From contig JAGACY010000288.1 in NCBI GenBank assembly GCA_017613855.1, positions 1 to 5,178 of the forward strand: DNA of 5,178 bases. The letters are read 5' to 3'. Made by a program: the position numbers and the translations under genes. Positions 4,244-5,178 of this stretch are shown here, piece by piece. The notes under the pieces were generated by a model. It made no database searches. It was given only the letters and a program-made list of their open reading frames with translations, and was not told the DNA's origin. This DNA is from Pseudomonadota bacterium (GTDB taxonomy: Bacteria; Myxococcota; Bradymonadia; UBA4248). Position 1 is the first letter of the stretch, and every line of letters begins with the position of its first letter.

Positions 4244-4322
4244 GGCTATACCTTTTTAAATGCGGTAGCCTTAATAAGATTGTCGCGCGTATTGACCGTA
4301 AGGGAAATAGCGTGACACGCAA
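4244..4322. other. Intergenic spacer with no recognised gene
   Basis: Between the REP repeat and repeat B I see only a weak hairpin (GGC..TACC at 4244-4252 with GGTA-GCC at 4264-4270) and no convincing gene or promoter. The open frame crossing this stretch on the minus strand overlaps the helicase in another frame and is not credible. Confidence 0.5.
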
Positions 4323-4347
4323 GCCGTATGCACGCAGTGCATAGGCG
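4323..4347 (-). repeat. Short palindromic repeat B, copy 3 (inverted)
   Basis: On the minus strand it reads CGCC-TATGCAC-TGC-GTGCATA-CGGC, a perfect 7-bp stem with a three-base loop, nine bases after the helicase stop codon. Compared with copy 2 (TATGCGC/GCGCATA) both arms changed together, so the stem is conserved by compensating substitutions. It sits after the stop codon of the helicase gene, much as copy 2 follows the ATPase gene. Confidence 0.78.
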
Positions 4348-4356
4348 CGCCCCCTA

Positions 4357-5178
4357 TTAAAAAGCATCGTGCTTGCGGCGTTTTTCGCTGGTGAAAGCTT
4401 CGGAAGTGTTTTTTGCCACCAATTCGTAGAGAATCGCAGTTTTGTCTTTGGCGGCGCGCAGGATGCGGCCGAGGCGCTGGACGTGTTCGCGCACTGACCC
4501 GCTGCCCGACAGGACGATGGCGACGTTTGCGGCCGGGATGTCGACGCCTTCGTTGAGGACTTTGCTCGTGACGACGACGGGATAGGTGCCGTTGTTGAAG
4601 CCTTCGAGGATGGCACGTCGTTCTTTGACGGGGCTTTGGTGCGTGATGGCGGGGACGAGGTATTCGCGGCTGATGCGGTAAACCGTGGCGTTGTCGGCGG
4701 TAAATATGATGGTGCGGTCGGTGCGGTGCTGGGCGAGCAGCTGCGTGAGGAGTTTCATTTTAGCGCGGCAATGCTGTGTGATGGCGCGCTGGGCGCGGTG
4801 GGCGTGCAGTGCGGCGCGGCCTTGTGCGCTTCGTGAGGATTGGCGCAGGAATTCGTTCCAGCCGTCGGGCGTGCCGACGCGGATGTGATTGGCGCGGATG
4901 AAATCGAGGTAACAGGCGCGGAATTCGTCGTATTCGGCGCGTTCGTCATCTTCGAGTTCGACTTCGTATTGAATCGTCTCGTAATTGGCGAGTTTTTCGC
5001 CGGCGAGTGCGCGGATGGTCTGGGTGTAGACGATGGGGCCGATGAGCTGCTGGTAGGTGAGGGGCGATTCGCGCTCGGGGGTCGCGGTGAGGCCGAGGCG
5101 GTATGGGGCGATGGCATGCTGAGCGCCGAGGGCGTAGGTCTGTGTGGGCAGATGGTGGACTTCGTCAAAGACGAGCAT
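4357..5178 (-). CDS. DExH-box SF2 helicase, C-terminal part (5' end outside window)
   Basis: The visible 273 residues are the C-terminal part of an ATP-dependent superfamily 2 helicase; the frame is open to the window edge, so the Met at the edge is internal. Motif II is VFDEVHH (3-9) and motif III GLTATPER (29-36). An insertion or thumb-like stretch rich in charged residues runs from about 65 to 145. The second RecA-like domain shows motif IV TIIFTADN (156-163), motif V TSKVLNEGVDIP (204-215) and motif VI QRLGRILR (234-241). DEVH with this layout resembles bacterial and archaeal XPB-like repair helicases, but the subfamily is not certain. The Q motif and Walker A lie beyond the window. Its GC-rich composition contrasts with the other genes here and likely reflects the host core genome. 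Confidence 0.94.
   Translation of the reverse strand: MLVFDEVHHLPTQTYALGAQHAIAPYRLGLTATPERESPLTYQQLIGPIVYTQTIRALAGEKLANYETIQYEVELEDDERAEYDEFRACYLDFIRANHIRVGTPDGWNEFLRQSSRSAQGRAALHAHRAQRAITQHCRAKMKLLTQLLAQHRTDRTIIFTADNATVYRISREYLVPAITHQSPVKERRAILEGFNNGTYPVVVTSKVLNEGVDIPAANVAIVLSGSGSVREHVQRLGRILRAAKDKTAILYELVAKNTSEAFTSEKRRKHDAF

Noticed and set aside
4212..4616. Minus-strand 134-residue frame, and the 137-residue frame at 4755-5168
   Set aside because: Both are alternative frames of the GC-rich helicase gene with Ser/Pro/Thr-rich low-complexity translations and no motifs.

Overview
The window looks like an accessory region of a proteobacterial chromosome, probably gamma- or betaproteobacterial. 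This rests on REP-like palindromes in the gaps, proteobacterial-style Shine-Dalgarno sites and sigma70-like promoters. Base composition is mosaic: the helicase gene at the right edge is clearly GC-rich by eye, while the toxin-antitoxin pair, the ATPase gene and the insertion sequence are AT-richer, as if they were later arrivals. I cannot name the species.

Left to right: (1) bases 1-136 are the 3' end of a group II intron with recognisable domains V and VI, ending inside a repeat. (2) A minus-strand type II toxin-antitoxin operon (toxin 507-956, XRE-type antitoxin 223-504) has its promoter buried in a 15-bp palindrome at 994-1028. The operon lies between two near-identical 50-bp repeats (139-188 and 1121-1170). 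(3) A plus-strand AAA/DUF4143 ATPase with a PD-(D/E)xK-like C-terminal domain (1383-2672) follows three A-rich 23-bp tandem repeats and a perfect -35 box. A short palindromic repeat (B) lies on each side of it. (4) A complete IS110-family element (about 2805-4190, transposase on the minus strand) sits inside a REP-like palindrome. (5) At the right edge is the C-terminal part of a DExH SF2 helicase on the minus strand.

The main discovery is in the non-coding end of the IS110 element (about 3970-4170, minus strand). It folds as a bridge RNA: a 5' stem-loop, a target-binding loop and a donor-binding loop. Its guides can be read against the DNA in this same window. The target loop matches both sides of the REP site in which the element sits, and the donor loop matches both ends of the element. 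Removing the element and keeping one AG (CT on the transposase strand) restores a near-perfect REP hairpin, so the boundaries, core, guides and target support each other. Joining the two ends in a circle also creates a promoter (TTGACA, 17 bp, TATGGT) that would drive the RNA. A second hairpin could hide the transposase ribosome-binding site and competes with the donor loop, suggesting a switch.

The composite repeat (terminator-like hairpin, REP palindrome, GGCTACTCGCC, second hairpin) is the landing pad for both mobile elements: the group II intron and the IS110 element are each inserted in a copy, at different positions.
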